Notes: generated by a model not told the origin, from the sequence alone. A stretch of 64,000 bases of DNA from Levilactobacillus zymae (GCF_032190635.1 NZ_JAVLAS010000001.1:1550001-1614000), one strand, 5' to 3'. Numbered from the stretch's first letter, positions 1-8,532 are shown. Numbers and translations are program-made.

Positions 1-37
1 TACAAAGACGAGTTTACACAAGATTCTTGACACACCC
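1..37. mobile_element. Possible terminal end of an IS256-like element
   Basis: The first 37 bases do not match the left end of the intact sister IS30 copy at 16563-17595, although everything from about position 37 on does. Read on the reverse strand they start GGGTGTGTCAAGAATCTTG and continue with TGTGTAAAC, a pattern I associate with IS256-family terminal repeats. The inferred picture is that another element abuts and has replaced the IS30 left end. The rest of that element would lie outside the window, so this is a weak call. Confidence 0.3.
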
Positions 38-554
38 AATCACTTACAATGGTAGTAGCTAATTCCAACCAATATAGGGAGTGATTACTTTGGGTACATC
101 TACTTTATCACGTTTTCAACGTGGCGCACTAGCACAACTGGTCAATGAGGGGAATAAATCTTACCAAGTAATGGCTGACGCCTTAGGCGTCGCCAAAGCT
201 ACGATTAGCTATGAGTTGGACCGGGTTAAACCTTATGATCCAGAATTAGCTCAGCAAGATGCAGATCGCAAAAGGCGGAATTGCGGTCGTCGTTCGATGC
301 TGACGGCAGCATTAGCGACTTTAATTACCAATCACTTACGATTAACCTGGTCACCAGAAACCATTGCGGCCGCTTATAACTTGAGCACTGCGTCAATTTA
401 TAATTGGCTTAATCGTGGCTGGCTCCCCTTCAAATTGACTGATCTACCCAATCGGAATGTCCGCCAGCACCGAGTGAGCGAAAATCGTGGGAAATTTACA
501 AGTGGGACTTCCATCGAACAACGGCCAACAACTGTTAATCAACGGTTAGCTTTT

Positions 555-1597
555 GGTAGATTGTAAAATTAATCCGAACGCTGTTCGGACAAAAAAGATC
601 AGCTTCCTTTAAAATGGTGTTTACCACAAACCCATCTTTTAGGAGCTGATCTTTTGTCTAGTATAACCTATTCCGAACGAATTAAAATCGAAACCTTTTG
701 TGAACTAGGGCTGTCCAATATCCAAATGGGCGTTCGGCTGAACCGATCACCGTCAACAATTTCTTATGAATTATCTCGATGTCAACCTTATCAGGCTGAA
801 TTAGCACAAACAGATGCCGAATACAAGCGATCACGATGTGGTCGGAAAACTAAGCTGAGCGATGAGTTAAAGCAAAAAATTCTCAACCATTTACGTCTAA
901 GCTGGTCACCAGGAATGATTGCTCACGAATTTAAACTAGCTACTAAATCTATTTATAATTGGCTAAATCAGGGGAGAATTGATTTCTCCTTGAATGATCT
1001 ACCTGAACATGGCGTACGCCAACGGCGTAACGTTGACCAACGATCCAAATATAATCAATCTTTGGGGCGATCAATTGAACAGCGTCCCATGATGATTAAT
1101 CAACGTAATCGCATCGGCGATTTTGAACTAGATACAGTCGTTGGTCCTCGTGGGCATAGTAAGGCAGTTTTATTAACTTTAATCGATCGAAAATCACGGT
1201 TCCTTTGGGCATACCGGTTAAAAGATCGAACGACAGCGAGTGTTAATGAAGCACTGACTAAGTTCCTAACAACTTTTAATGGACCGGTGCACAGTTTTAC
1301 TGTGGACCGTGGTACTGAGTTTAGTGGGCTAGTATCATTTGAATCACAATATGGTATTAAGACCTATTACTGTCATGCTTATACGCCAGCTGAACGTGGT
1401 AGTAATGAACGCTTTAATCGGAATTTACGTTATTTTTATCCTAAGGGGACTCGTTTTGAGCACATTAGTGCTCAAGATTTAACGACGACGTTACTCCAAA
1501 TTAACCAGCGACCGCTTAAAATACTCGACTGGCAAACACCGTATCAGGTTATGCTGACCAATTTGTCCAAAAATTCGGATTAAATTTGCAATCTACC
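555..1597 (+). mobile_element. IS30-family element, ISLpl1-like, 1043 bp
   Basis: The ends are GGTAGATTGTAAAATTAATC on the left and the near-identical GGTAGATTGCAAATTTAATC on the reverse complement of the right. The length of 1043 bp, single 309-residue transposase and 4-bp AT-rich target duplication (TTTT) fit what I recall of ISLpl1 from Lactobacillus plantarum. A second copy with the same encoded protein and length lies at 46642-47684 in the opposite orientation, flanked by ATTT. Identity of the two copies suggests recent transposition. Confidence 0.92.
654..1583 (+). CDS. IS30-family transposase (ISLpl1-like)
   Basis: This 309-residue protein catalyses transposition of its own element. 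An N-terminal helix-turn-helix (residues about 5-45, with RSPSTISYEL) should bind the inverted repeats. A DDE core follows: ELDTV near residue 160, VDRGTEF near 220 and PAERGSNERFNR near 255 carry the acidic residues. The start is TTG at 654, nine bases after AGGAG (641-645). No frameshift or stop is visible, so it looks active. Its product is the same as that of the copy at 46656-47585. Confidence 0.95.
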   Translation: MSSITYSERIKIETFCELGLSNIQMGVRLNRSPSTISYELSRCQPYQAELAQTDAEYKRSRCGRKTKLSDELKQKILNHLRLSWSPGMIAHEFKLATKSIYNWLNQGRIDFSLNDLPEHGVRQRRNVDQRSKYNQSLGRSIEQRPMMINQRNRIGDFELDTVVGPRGHSKAVLLTLIDRKSRFLWAYRLKDRTTASVNEALTKFLTTFNGPVHSFTVDRGTEFSGLVSFESQYGIKTYYCHAYTPAERGSNERFNRNLRYFYPKGTRFEHISAQDLTTTLLQINQRPLKILDWQTPYQVMLTNLSKNSD

Positions 1598-2126
1598 TTT
1601 TGGTCATTGGGAAGTAGATACGGTGCTTTCTAGTCGAAGTGAGTCACGATCATGTCTGGTTACATTCGTAGAACGTAAGACCCGACTTCTATGGGCCATC
1701 AAAGCCCCTAATAGAACGGCTAAGGCTCTAAACACCGCCTTTGGCAAGTTTATGGGGGCCTTCGGTCCCCAAGTAAAATCCATTACTGTTGATCATGGTA
1801 AAGAGTTTGCCAATTATCAGGCCTTAGAACAGGATTATCAGATCAAAGTTTATTTTTGCCATCCATATTCACCATGGGAGCGAGGTTCCAATGAATATTT
1901 TAATAGACGGTTACGCTGGTTCTTCCCGAAAAAGACCAATTTTAGCCAAGTAACGACTGATGAGATCCTAGCAGCACTTGAACTAATTAATCAACGACCA
2001 TTAAAAATACATCATCAACAGACTGCCATTGAAAGATTCCGGGCTTGTTCGGATTAAACTTGTAATTTGCCGCAACATAAAATATTGTCTTGAATAATCC
2101 GGATGATCTCTTTGTCAGTAGTTAAT

Positions 2127-2154
2127 CGTCATGTTTCCCAGAGGTAACATGACG
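2127..2154. promoter_or_regulatory. Palindromic operator upstream of the TAC locus
   Basis: CGTCATGTT and AACATGACG form a perfect 9-bp inverted repeat separated by 10 bases, about 45 bp ahead of the toxin gene. Autorepression through the antitoxin HTH is usual for MqsRA-type loci, so this is the likely operator. I could not assign a convincing -35/-10 pair around it. Confidence 0.6.
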
Positions 2155-2199
2155 TGCTAAACTAAATCTAGGAGAAATTCCGATTGTGGGTTATTTGAA

Positions 2200-2544
2200 A
2201 TGGTTCGAGAAACTGAACTTAAGCAGCTAATTGACCAGATTAAACATGACAAAAGCAAGTGGCGAATTAGTCGTCGTGGTAAAAATTTGATGGCGATGGC
2301 TACTTTAGGAATTGATGCAGATGAAATTCTAAATGAAATCTACGCGGGGATTGCCTGGCAAGATTACGTTAGTGGACCGGAAAAGGATAACCATCACCCA
2401 CCAATTCCCGGTGATATTTGGATTTTTGGGATGGTCCTAGACGCGACTGAGTGTTATTTGAAATTTCAACTTAAGGCACACCACATCGTTTTTTGGATTT
2501 CAGCCCATCCGGCAGCCTATCCGCTACACTATCCCTTTAGATGA
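2200..2544 (+). CDS. MqsR-family toxin (mRNA interferase) of a TAC system
   Basis: The 114-residue product resembles MqsR-type RNases of the RelE/BrnT-like fold. The family pattern is visible: a lysine-rich N-terminal helix, W-x-D-Y-VSGPEKDN near residues 65-75, GDIWIFG near 83-89, and a closing block WISAHPAAYPLHYPF. Such toxins cleave mRNA and stall translation until neutralised by the antitoxin. The ribosome site before ATG 2200 is weak (AGGAG is 25 bases away), which could keep toxin output low. The antitoxin and a SecB-like protein follow at once. Function is inferred from family resemblance. Confidence 0.8.
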   Translation: MVRETELKQLIDQIKHDKSKWRISRRGKNLMAMATLGIDADEILNEIYAGIAWQDYVSGPEKDNHHPPIPGDIWIFGMVLDATECYLKFQLKAHHIVFWISAHPAAYPLHYPFR

Positions 2545-2588
2545 TGTCGGTGACAATACCTTAACTTTTAACGGGGAGAAATTTAACG

Positions 2589-3149
2589 ATGAAGAAAACT
2601 TTTTTTAATCCGGAGACCGAAACGACGGGCGATTACACTGAAGTTTGGCAGTATGAAGTTGTCCCGATTAAAGACGTTAAGGATCTCCTGGTGCGCACTC
2701 ATTATTGGCAAGATGCAGATGGCGAACTGTGGTTAGACTTTAACGATCCTAACGAAAATTTCAGAAGTATTTTTACGGCTTATCGAGCGCGAAAAGGGTA
2801 CCTACAACCCCAGCAGATTAAGACTCTCCGCCATCAATTAGGCTTATCCGTGCGCGAATTTGCACGTCGGTTAGGCCTCAGCTATGCCAAACTTTCTCAG
2901 ATTGAAAACAATAAGCGTATCCAGACGCTTTCTCAAGAAATTTCCTTTAGAAAGGCCCAGCAGGATTATCAGCAACAAGGCTTCTTGACCGCCTACCCGG
3001 CGCCCCAAGACCCGGGGACCCTGTTGACCCAGGCGCTATCAGCACGATCGATTGAAAATTTAAAGCCTAGACGCCAAACTTATATGACGCATGAGTTGGG
3101 TCGGACGAATTACTTTGAAATTGGTAAACTTTCGGGAGGGATGGCCTAA
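2589..3149 (+). CDS. HTH antitoxin of MqsA type with C-terminal extension
   Basis: This 186-residue protein has an N-terminal domain (about 1-75) that should contact the toxin and a Cro/C1-type HTH at about 75-125 (LGLSVREFARRLGLSYAKLS, then QIENNKR). The remaining ~55 residues form an extension without HTH features. In toxin-antitoxin-chaperone systems such an extension is the chaperone-addiction segment that makes the antitoxin unstable without its SecB-like partner. A good ribosome site (GGGGAG) precedes ATG 2589. The gene overlaps the chaperone gene by TAATG, indicating coupled translation. It probably represses its own operon through the palindrome at 2127-2154. Confidence 0.8.
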   Translation: MKKTFFNPETETTGDYTEVWQYEVVPIKDVKDLLVRTHYWQDADGELWLDFNDPNENFRSIFTAYRARKGYLQPQQIKTLRHQLGLSVREFARRLGLSYAKLSQIENNKRIQTLSQEISFRKAQQDYQQQGFLTAYPAPQDPGTLLTQALSARSIENLKPRRQTYMTHELGRTNYFEIGKLSGGMA

Positions 3150-3571
3150 TGCCGGCTTTAGAATTTACAGGCTATACGGTGGAAGAACAACGTTATCAGC
3201 GAAACAAAAAGTTTAAGACCACGGGGCGACCGCTTGACCTAAAACCGCGGTTGACCGTGACCACCACCCTTGAAGGTGACACAATCAACGTGCTGCTTGG
3301 GGTCCACGTTGGGACTTTAGCGCACGATCCGTTTGCGGTCGTCGTTCAGCTTCAGGGTGAATTCTTGTACCACGCCAGCCAAGATCGTGCTGGGCTAGGC
3401 GTGGACACACTGATCAGAAATAATGCTGTCGCAATTTTATACCCGTATGTGCGGGCGTTGGTTTCAAATTTGACTAATGCGTCTAACGATTATCCAGCGC
3501 TGATCTTACCGACCATTGATGTGACCCAGGTCTTAAAGGAACAGGCGCAGTCTGCGAAGACGGCCGATTAG
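3149..3571 (+). CDS. SecB-like chaperone of a TAC system
   Basis: The 140-residue protein has the SecB pattern: alternating beta-strand segments, FAVVVQLQGEFLY near residue 70, and the hallmark NAVAILYPYVRALVSNLT near 105-122 followed by PALILPTIDV. Monoderm bacteria normally have no general SecB export pathway, so a solitary SecB gene translationally coupled to an antitoxin points to a TAC chaperone, as in mycobacterial HigBA-SecB. Expected role: bind the antitoxin tail, protect it from proteolysis and allow toxin neutralisation. Phage-triggered activation is known for some relatives and is only a possibility here. Confidence 0.85.
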   Translation: MPALEFTGYTVEEQRYQRNKKFKTTGRPLDLKPRLTVTTTLEGDTINVLLGVHVGTLAHDPFAVVVQLQGEFLYHASQDRAGLGVDTLIRNNAVAILYPYVRALVSNLTNASNDYPALILPTIDVTQVLKEQAQSAKTAD

Positions 3572-3582
3572 GCAAAAAAATT

Positions 3583-3633
3583 AAACCAGGTATCCAGTCG
3601 TCCGTTTCAAAGGGACTGTCGGGTACTTGGTTT
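3583..3633 (+). terminator. Imperfect hairpin after the TAC operon
   Basis: AAACCAGGTA pairs with TACTTGGTTT at the outer stem and AGTC with GACT inside. The run of T after the stem is short. It resembles the perfect terminator at 5162-5210, which carries the same AACCAGG arm. Confidence 0.5.
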
Positions 3634-3849
3634 GTGTTAGGCGTTGATTAGTCAGTTGTGGTCCGCGCCTGGCCCCTAACAGTTGGGCGAAAACCCAGCG
3701 AGAAAAACTGAAACCGGCAAAAAGAGAAACGGTTAGGGTTAGCGTGATGGGGATGACATCATATTATCTTTCTGGATCAGCGATGAAGGCTCGCCGCTAT
3801 ACTCGCCAAAATCATGGTATAATGGGCTTAAATTTAAGGAGGGACATGG

Positions 3850-5100
3850 ATGACATGGGATAGTTCCAAAACTGAATACGAGTTAACTAAGTGGTTTACC
3901 CCTAGTAAACCGGCCACTAATAACTATGTAGATCGTGGTCCTCTCGATCGGACAATTTTTCGAGAATTTGCTCAGCAAGGTCGTCAGGTATTAGTTTATG
4001 GGCCAACGGGTGCTGGCAAAACTAGTATGGTGCTAGATAATCTGGAAAAATTAAAGACGCGTTACCAGACGAAAAGTATTCGCGTCACGATGACTAATAC
4101 CACGACTGTAGAAAGCTTTATCGCTGAGGTTGCCTACAAACTACAATTAACACGGATGGTCCAATCCGTGGAGACAAAAGAAACGAGTGTCAACACAAGT
4201 GCCGCGTTAAAGATTATTAATTGGGTATCTGCTAATTTAGGTGGACAAAAGAAACAAATTCAGCAGGATATCCGGGAGCAATATACAGGACCCGACGACT
4301 TTACAATCTTGGAGGAAGCGTTATTTAAACGAAACACGATTCTCGTGGTTGATGATATGGAGAATTTAACGGGGACGGCCGACGAGTTAAGAATTCGGTT
4401 GGCAGAAATCGCCAAAAATATGTCTGATGATGCCGTAAACTATGAACAGTCCTACGCCAAAATTGTTTTTGTGGGGATTGCGACCACGGCTGAACAGTTA
4501 TGGCACGACGTTGAGTCGTTAAAAAGTCGGCTGGCCACGATTTCAGTACCTTATTTAAACGCCCATGAAAGCCAAAAGATTATTCAAACGGGATGGCAAC
4601 AGGCCCAGTTGAGTGGCTCGATTAAGCAGGTTGAGAAAACGGCATATATTGCGAGTGGTATTGGTAAGGTCGTTCACGAGCTTGGCCAGAAAACGGGGTA
4701 TGCTGCAGTGGATGATGGGAGCCAGGTTATTCGGGACCGGTACACTGAGGATGCTATTCACGAGGTGTTTGAGGTCAATGAACTTGATTATGAAGAACAA
4801 TTAAATAAAGCCAAGAATAAAACGAGCACTAAAACTACGGTTAGAAATTACGTTCTGTATGCCATGGCGAATGATGATCGGACCAAAATGACGATTCAGG
4901 ACATTTTAAGAGCGGTAAATGAACTCCGGGATGCCGATGACAAAAAGGCCAATACGATTAGTCCGGCCTTAACACAATTAAAAAGTGCTAAATTTGACAT
5001 TCTGAGTAATGATCGTAATTCTTGGCAGTTTAAGGACCCCATGTTTAAAGCCTATGTTCGGGAACATAAGGATGAATTATTACTAAAGAAAAATGATTAG
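3850..5100 (+). CDS. P-loop AAA/Orc1-like ATPase, unknown role
   Basis: The 416-residue protein has a Walker A motif GPTGAGKTS at about residues 51-59 and a Walker B-like ILVVDDMEN near 160. A predicted winged-helix region lies near the C terminus (about 330-405), with TISPALTQLKSAKFDILSND. The layout matches the AAA_16/Orc1-like ATPases found in phage defence and plasmid contexts, but I cannot name a family with certainty. AAGGAGGG at 3836-3843 sits six bases before ATG 3850. It is a single-gene unit with its own terminator, next to the TAC locus, so a defence role is a guess from context. Confidence 0.6.
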   Translation: MTWDSSKTEYELTKWFTPSKPATNNYVDRGPLDRTIFREFAQQGRQVLVYGPTGAGKTSMVLDNLEKLKTRYQTKSIRVTMTNTTTVESFIAEVAYKLQLTRMVQSVETKETSVNTSAALKIINWVSANLGGQKKQIQQDIREQYTGPDDFTILEEALFKRNTILVVDDMENLTGTADELRIRLAEIAKNMSDDAVNYEQSYAKIVFVGIATTAEQLWHDVESLKSRLATISVPYLNAHESQKIIQTGWQQAQLSGSIKQVEKTAYIASGIGKVVHELGQKTGYAAVDDGSQVIRDRYTEDAIHEVFEVNELDYEEQLNKAKNKTSTKTTVRNYVLYAMANDDRTKMTIQDILRAVNELRDADDKKANTISPALTQLKSAKFDILSNDRNSWQFKDPMFKAYVREHKDELLLKKND

Positions 5101-5161
5101 GAGAACGGAACCTCACCCGAAGTCTCTAAAAACAGGAAAGAAATTCTCGATTTTAAAATTA

Positions 5162-5210
5162 AACCAGGCACTCAGTTCTCCTCTTTAAGAGAAGAATTGA
5201 GTGCCTGGTT
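5162..5210. terminator. Intrinsic terminator
   Basis: A 13-bp perfect stem, AACCAGGCACTCA with TGAGTGCCTGGTT, encloses a smaller TTCT/AGAA helix. It ends the ATPase transcript and may act both ways, because the converging cytidine deaminase gene ends at 5236. Confidence 0.8.
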
Positions 5211-5235
5211 GTCGTTTCATCAGTTAGTTTGATGC

Positions 5236-5670
5236 TTAATCTGGCGTCCGCGCCTTCGCCGGGCCCCACCACTTCGGCATTAGCTCGTCTAGCGTGATAG
5301 TTTGGCGGGTCGCATAGTCCACCATGATCTGCGTATCCCGGTTAGCCGGGTTGAATTCGAGCAACACCTCGCGGCAAACGCCACAGGGCATCCCGCCGAC
5401 GCCGGCCGGGGCCGTGTCCCGAAACGAGATGATGCGCTGGACCTGCGTTTCGCCGCTATGGGTGAACATGTCCAGTAAGGCCACCCGTTCGGCGCACAAG
5501 TTGAGCGCCCCGCAGGCACTCTCGACGCAAAAGCCGGTGTAAATCTGCCCGGATTGACTTTGTAAGGCACACACCACGTTATGCGCGTAGATGAATTGGT
5601 TGACGTCCTCGGGGTGGTAGAGCGGTTTAGCTGCTTGGTACAGTTGTTCCCAGATATCCATGAGCGGCAC
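5236..5670 (-). CDS. Cytidine deaminase family protein
   Basis: This 144-residue protein belongs to the zinc-dependent cytidine/deoxycytidine deaminase fold. The zinc ligands and proton shuttle are visible as NLCAER (Cys and Glu, near residue 57-62) and PCGVCRE (two Cys, near 93-99). It would hydrolyse cytidine or a related pyrimidine to uridine in salvage. The length fits homotetrameric Cdd or the blasticidin-deaminase branch; the substrate cannot be told from sequence. The gene is monocistronic, convergent with the ATPase. Confidence 0.85.
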   Translation of the reverse strand: MPLMDIWEQLYQAAKPLYHPEDVNQFIYAHNVVCALQSQSGQIYTGFCVESACGALNLCAERVALLDMFTHSGETQVQRIISFRDTAPAGVGGMPCGVCREVLLEFNPANRDTQIMVDYATRQTITLDELMPKWWGPAKARTPD

Positions 5671-5723
5671 TTCCTTTAAGGTTTACGCTTAAATTACCAT
5701 AGCGTCGTTGGTCCTGACAAGGC

Positions 5724-6992
5724 TCACCACGTGAATTCCTCGTAATACACCTTGTTGGCCGCCACGTGTTGCTGGAACAACGCTTGCGTCCAGGCGTGCC
5801 CCAAGGGTCGGGGGCCCGATAGCAGGTAGGTGGTATTCGGCGCGACGACTTGGGCCACCGTGGTCGCCACGGGGAACCGACCGACCTGTAAATGGACCGT
5901 CAGTTGCGGTCGCTGTTGGGCTAATCGGCGCAGTTCATCGGCGTAGATCAGTGCGGCCGCCGTGTGGGCCGTGTAGTACAACGTGATGGGTTTCGTGGGG
6001 AAGGCCGCGATGATGGCCAGCATCGGCACCACGCCGGAACCGCCGGCGACTAGGACCAACCGGTCGTGGGCGTTTTCTTGAATCGTCGGGGCAAACCGAC
6101 CGTACCCGCCTTCCAACCGGGCGGTGGCGCCCACGGCGAGCGTTTAAATCTGGCGGGTGAAGTCCCCGTCGCCGCGAATGGCGAGCACGATTTGCCCGTC
6201 CTCAGAGACGGCATTGACCACCGAAAACGGGTGGCGTTCCTTTAACCCGTCGTGGTGCGGAAAGTTCACGAATAGGTGCACCGTGAGTTGGTGGGGATGG
6301 CGGACCTGTAGCGTAAATTCGTAAAAATTGGGCGCCAATTTTCGTTTAGCCGTCAGCTTGGCGGCCGGTAAGCGCCAGACGTGGGTAATCTTCTGGTAGA
6401 GGTACGCGCCCGCCACGACAATCGTGTAACCGTTAAACAACCAGATGTAGCTGGTGATGCTGGTCACGTACCCAATCAGCTGTACGTGAACGAACACCAA
6501 CGCTAAAGCGACCAGGTTTAGCCGGTGCAGCCAGATAGATAGTTCATGATGAAAGAGCCGCTCGAGTTGCCGTTTTAGCCGGGTCAACAATCGCGACCGA
6601 CTGGTCAACCAACCGGCCAGAAAAATCAACGAATAAGCCATCAGAGCGACGAACAGGTCAAAGGCCCAATCGCCGGTGCGTTTGATCCACCCGAACGAGG
6701 AGGTCTGGGTTTTGTGGAAGTAGGCTAGCACTAAGGCCAACAGGCTAAGCAGGCCGTGAATAAAGTAGAGGCTGGGCAGGCCGATCAAACGGTCCAGCCA
6801 CCGGGGACGCGTCGCCAGATACACGGCGGCCAACCACCAGACGTAGGCGATGGATCCCAACTGAATGGCGAAGGCCTCACCGGCGTAAATCGAAGGTAAC
6901 CCCAACGCGAGTGCCTGAATCAAGGGTAAGGGCAGGAGAAAAAGAATCACGGCCCAGATCAAGCCCCGCAGATAAGATAACTTAGGCGTCAT
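5724..6992 (-). pseudogene. Ferric-reductase-like membrane flavoprotein, in-frame stop
   Basis: The frame starts at ATG 6992 and encodes about six transmembrane helices with paired histidines (FHHELSIWLHR, FVHVQLIGY) typical of haem-binding ferric-reductase/NOX-like proteins. An FAD domain follows, with RHPFSVVNAV. After GDGDFTRQI comes TAA (6146-6144). The same frame continues without shift as TLAVGATARLEGGYGRF and a full NAD(P)-binding domain (VLVAGGSGVVP) to 5724. A single base change in one codon therefore splits the protein. The family moves electrons from NAD(P)H via FAD and haem across the membrane. Without readthrough the nucleotide-binding domain is lost. Confidence 0.85.
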
Positions 6993-7733
6993 GGCTGACG
7001 CCCCCCCTCGATGCGAACCATTTGGGCGTGCGGGCCGGTGGTCACCAAAAGCCCCGATAGCTGGTGCTGGCGGCTAAAGGCTAAAAAGCGCGACCGGCCC
7101 ATCGCACGGCGTCAGGGTGGGGCAGACCACGGTGGCTTGTTGGAGCGAGGCCGGTGCCTGCCGGACGATATGGTCACCGTGCTGGCGGGTGCCCGACGTG
7201 GCCACGGCCGCGTTCTGCAGGCGATAGGCGTAGGTGGGCCTGGTCGGGTCCAGCGGGTTTTCGATGCCGACCCGCCAGTAAAAGGGACTCCCGGGCGCCA
7301 CGCCGGTCTGAACGTCGCCCGCGCCGTTGATGGCCGCGGCCACCAGGTCGCCACGAGTCAGCGCCGGCTGGAGATACTGCTCAAAGACCCGTTGAATGGC
7401 CCAGCCTTTGACCAGACCGGTCGGATCGTAATGGCCCGCAAAAAACGGGTTGAACGCCCCCGCCGTTTGATCTTGCGCTCGCACGGCCCACCCGTAGACG
7501 GTTTGAAAGTCACGCGTCAGTTGGGGTGCCGTCAGCTCTTGGCGAGCGAACCGGCGGACCAACGAATCGGAACGAAAGGGAGAAAACTCGTGATCCAGCC
7601 GGTCGAGTTCCTGCTGAATCAATTGGCGGTAAGTGGCCACGCGTTGGGTGGAAAGGCCCATCGCCGGGGTGGCTTTTAGTTTAACGGTAAACGGCATGGC
7701 CATGGCTTCTAAGGTAAACGTGTGTGTTATCAT
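6989..7733 (-). pseudogene. apbE: FAD:protein FMN transferase (ApbE), 3' frameshift
   Basis: ApbE attaches FMN to a Ser/Thr of secreted flavoproteins using FAD and Mg2+. The protein shows family segments: DHEFSPFRSDS, the GLVKGWAIQRV helix and AAINGAGDVQTG. It then reads GPVALFSL and stops early. Removing one base from the T5 run (7083-7087 on the plus strand) gives PVALLAFSRQHQLSGLLV and continues to a TGA at 6991-6989 that overlaps the ATG of the reductase. That overlap is typical operon coupling and supports the restored frame. About 30 C-terminal residues are lost in the present frame. Confidence 0.75.
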
Positions 7734-7736
7734 GAG

Positions 7737-8213
7737 CTACACCTCCGCTTGGTCTAAGGCGTTTTGCAGGGACCCGGTAAAGCCCTTATAGGTCTCGCTA
7801 GCGCCCGAGACCAGTTGAATCTTGGCGCTTTGTTTCTTCAACGCTTCGGCCTTATAGGTCGGCAAAACCTGACTGTTGATCTGCTTGTCGTGTTGGTTGT
7901 CGTTGGGGTATTCCAAGACGTTAATAGTCGTGATTTTACCGTTCTTGATGACGGCTTGGACCTGGACGTCGCCCCATTGGGTGGACGTAGCCTTGCCCGT
8001 GTAGGTGCCGTTCTTGTAGGTCCCGCTGGTGGCGGTCCTAGTGTTGGCGCTAGACGCTTGCGACGAGCTGGTTGCTGAACTGGACGAGGCACTGGATTGG
8101 ACCTGATTACCCGTGGCGGCGGTGACGTGGTCCTTCACGAAAAGCCAATAACCGTCGAGGGCCACGGCTCCGGCAACGGCAACTGAGAGAATTCCTGGAA
8201 TTATTTTTTTCAT
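7737..8213 (-). CDS. Secreted FMN-binding domain protein
   Basis: This ~158-residue protein has an N-terminal signal or membrane anchor (KKIIPGILSVAVAGAVAL), a Ser/Thr/Ala-rich linker (residues about 35-60) and one FMN-binding domain starting GTYKNGTYTGKAT. The flavinylation site of the family is S-G-A-[ST]; here it reads LVSGASETYKG, with Ser as acceptor. ApbE, encoded four bases downstream, would load FMN, and the reductase-like protein would reduce it. I chose ATG 8213 over TTG 8219; AGGGAG lies 10 bases upstream. It is the only intact gene of its operon. Confidence 0.8.
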   Translation of the reverse strand: MKKIIPGILSVAVAGAVALDGYWLFVKDHVTAATGNQVQSSASSSSATSSSQASSANTRTATSGTYKNGTYTGKATSTQWGDVQVQAVIKNGKITTINVLEYPNDNQHDKQINSQVLPTYKAEALKKQSAKIQLVSGASETYKGFTGSLQNALDQAEV

Positions 8214-8532
8214 CAGCAAAACACTCCCTTGATCTTTTGACTCGTAGTCTAATCAGTGTTTGTGACCAAAGTGTGGTCGAAAGGTTAAGAAAGAGGTGAG
8301 TTCTCATCCTTGGGGGACTTGGGAGTGGCCAAGAGACTTACGGCGCGCTAGCGTTGCGCGCTTTTTCCAGGAGGCGTTTCGTGACCGGGAACTTTAAGGT
8401 TCGGTTAGGCTTAAGCGCGGTTCCCGCCATGAAATTTCCACCGATAGAAGCGAAATCCATGAAACTGCTTTCGCGGTGGTGTATCATGGTCGTATGTATC
8501 AGGACTTAAATATTGAAGAGCGAGGTAATTTC
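8214..8532. other. Divergent intergenic region with palindrome-like motif
   Basis: About 320 bases separate the flavin operon from the aldo/keto reductase. Near 8459-8477 lies TGAAACTGCTTTCGCG, similar to TGAAACCGCTTTCGCG at 60719-60734 before other genes. Both resemble catabolite-response elements but neither is a clean match. I see nothing else assignable. Confidence 0.3.

Larger units (their letters stand above)
90..2057 (+). pseudogene. IS30-family transposase, interrupted by nested IS
   Basis: The 5' part encodes the HTH region and linker up to the point where the intact copy continues with a DDE catalytic core. The 3' part (from about 1602) supplies that core, including the WEVDT, VDHGKEF and PWERGSNE motifs that carry the acidic residues. 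The start is probably TTG at 90, eight bases after AGGGA, rather than GTG at 81, which overlaps the ribosome site. The nested element splits the codons after the residues QRLAFG. The 3' half has no start of its own, so the copy should be inactive unless complemented by the intact one. Confidence 0.9.
37..2071 (+). mobile_element. IS30-family element, left end lost, split by a second IS
   Basis: From about position 37 the sequence matches the complete IS30-family copy at 16563-17595. The right end is intact at 2071 and reads ...TTGTAATTTGCC, but the left inverted repeat is missing. The element is interrupted at 555-1597 by an ISLpl1-like element flanked by the 4-bp duplication TTTT (551-554 and 1598-1601). 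Removing that insert and one TTTT restores the transposase frame of the intact copy. Confidence 0.9.

Noticed and set aside
27..50. A hybrid promoter TTGACA/TACAAT at the window start
   Set aside because: The spacing is only 12 bases, too short for a sigma-A promoter.
7011..7679. A 222-residue open frame on the plus strand opposite apbE
   Set aside because: It is the GC-rich shadow of apbE; its translation is Arg/Gly-rich without domains and it has no suitable ribosome site.
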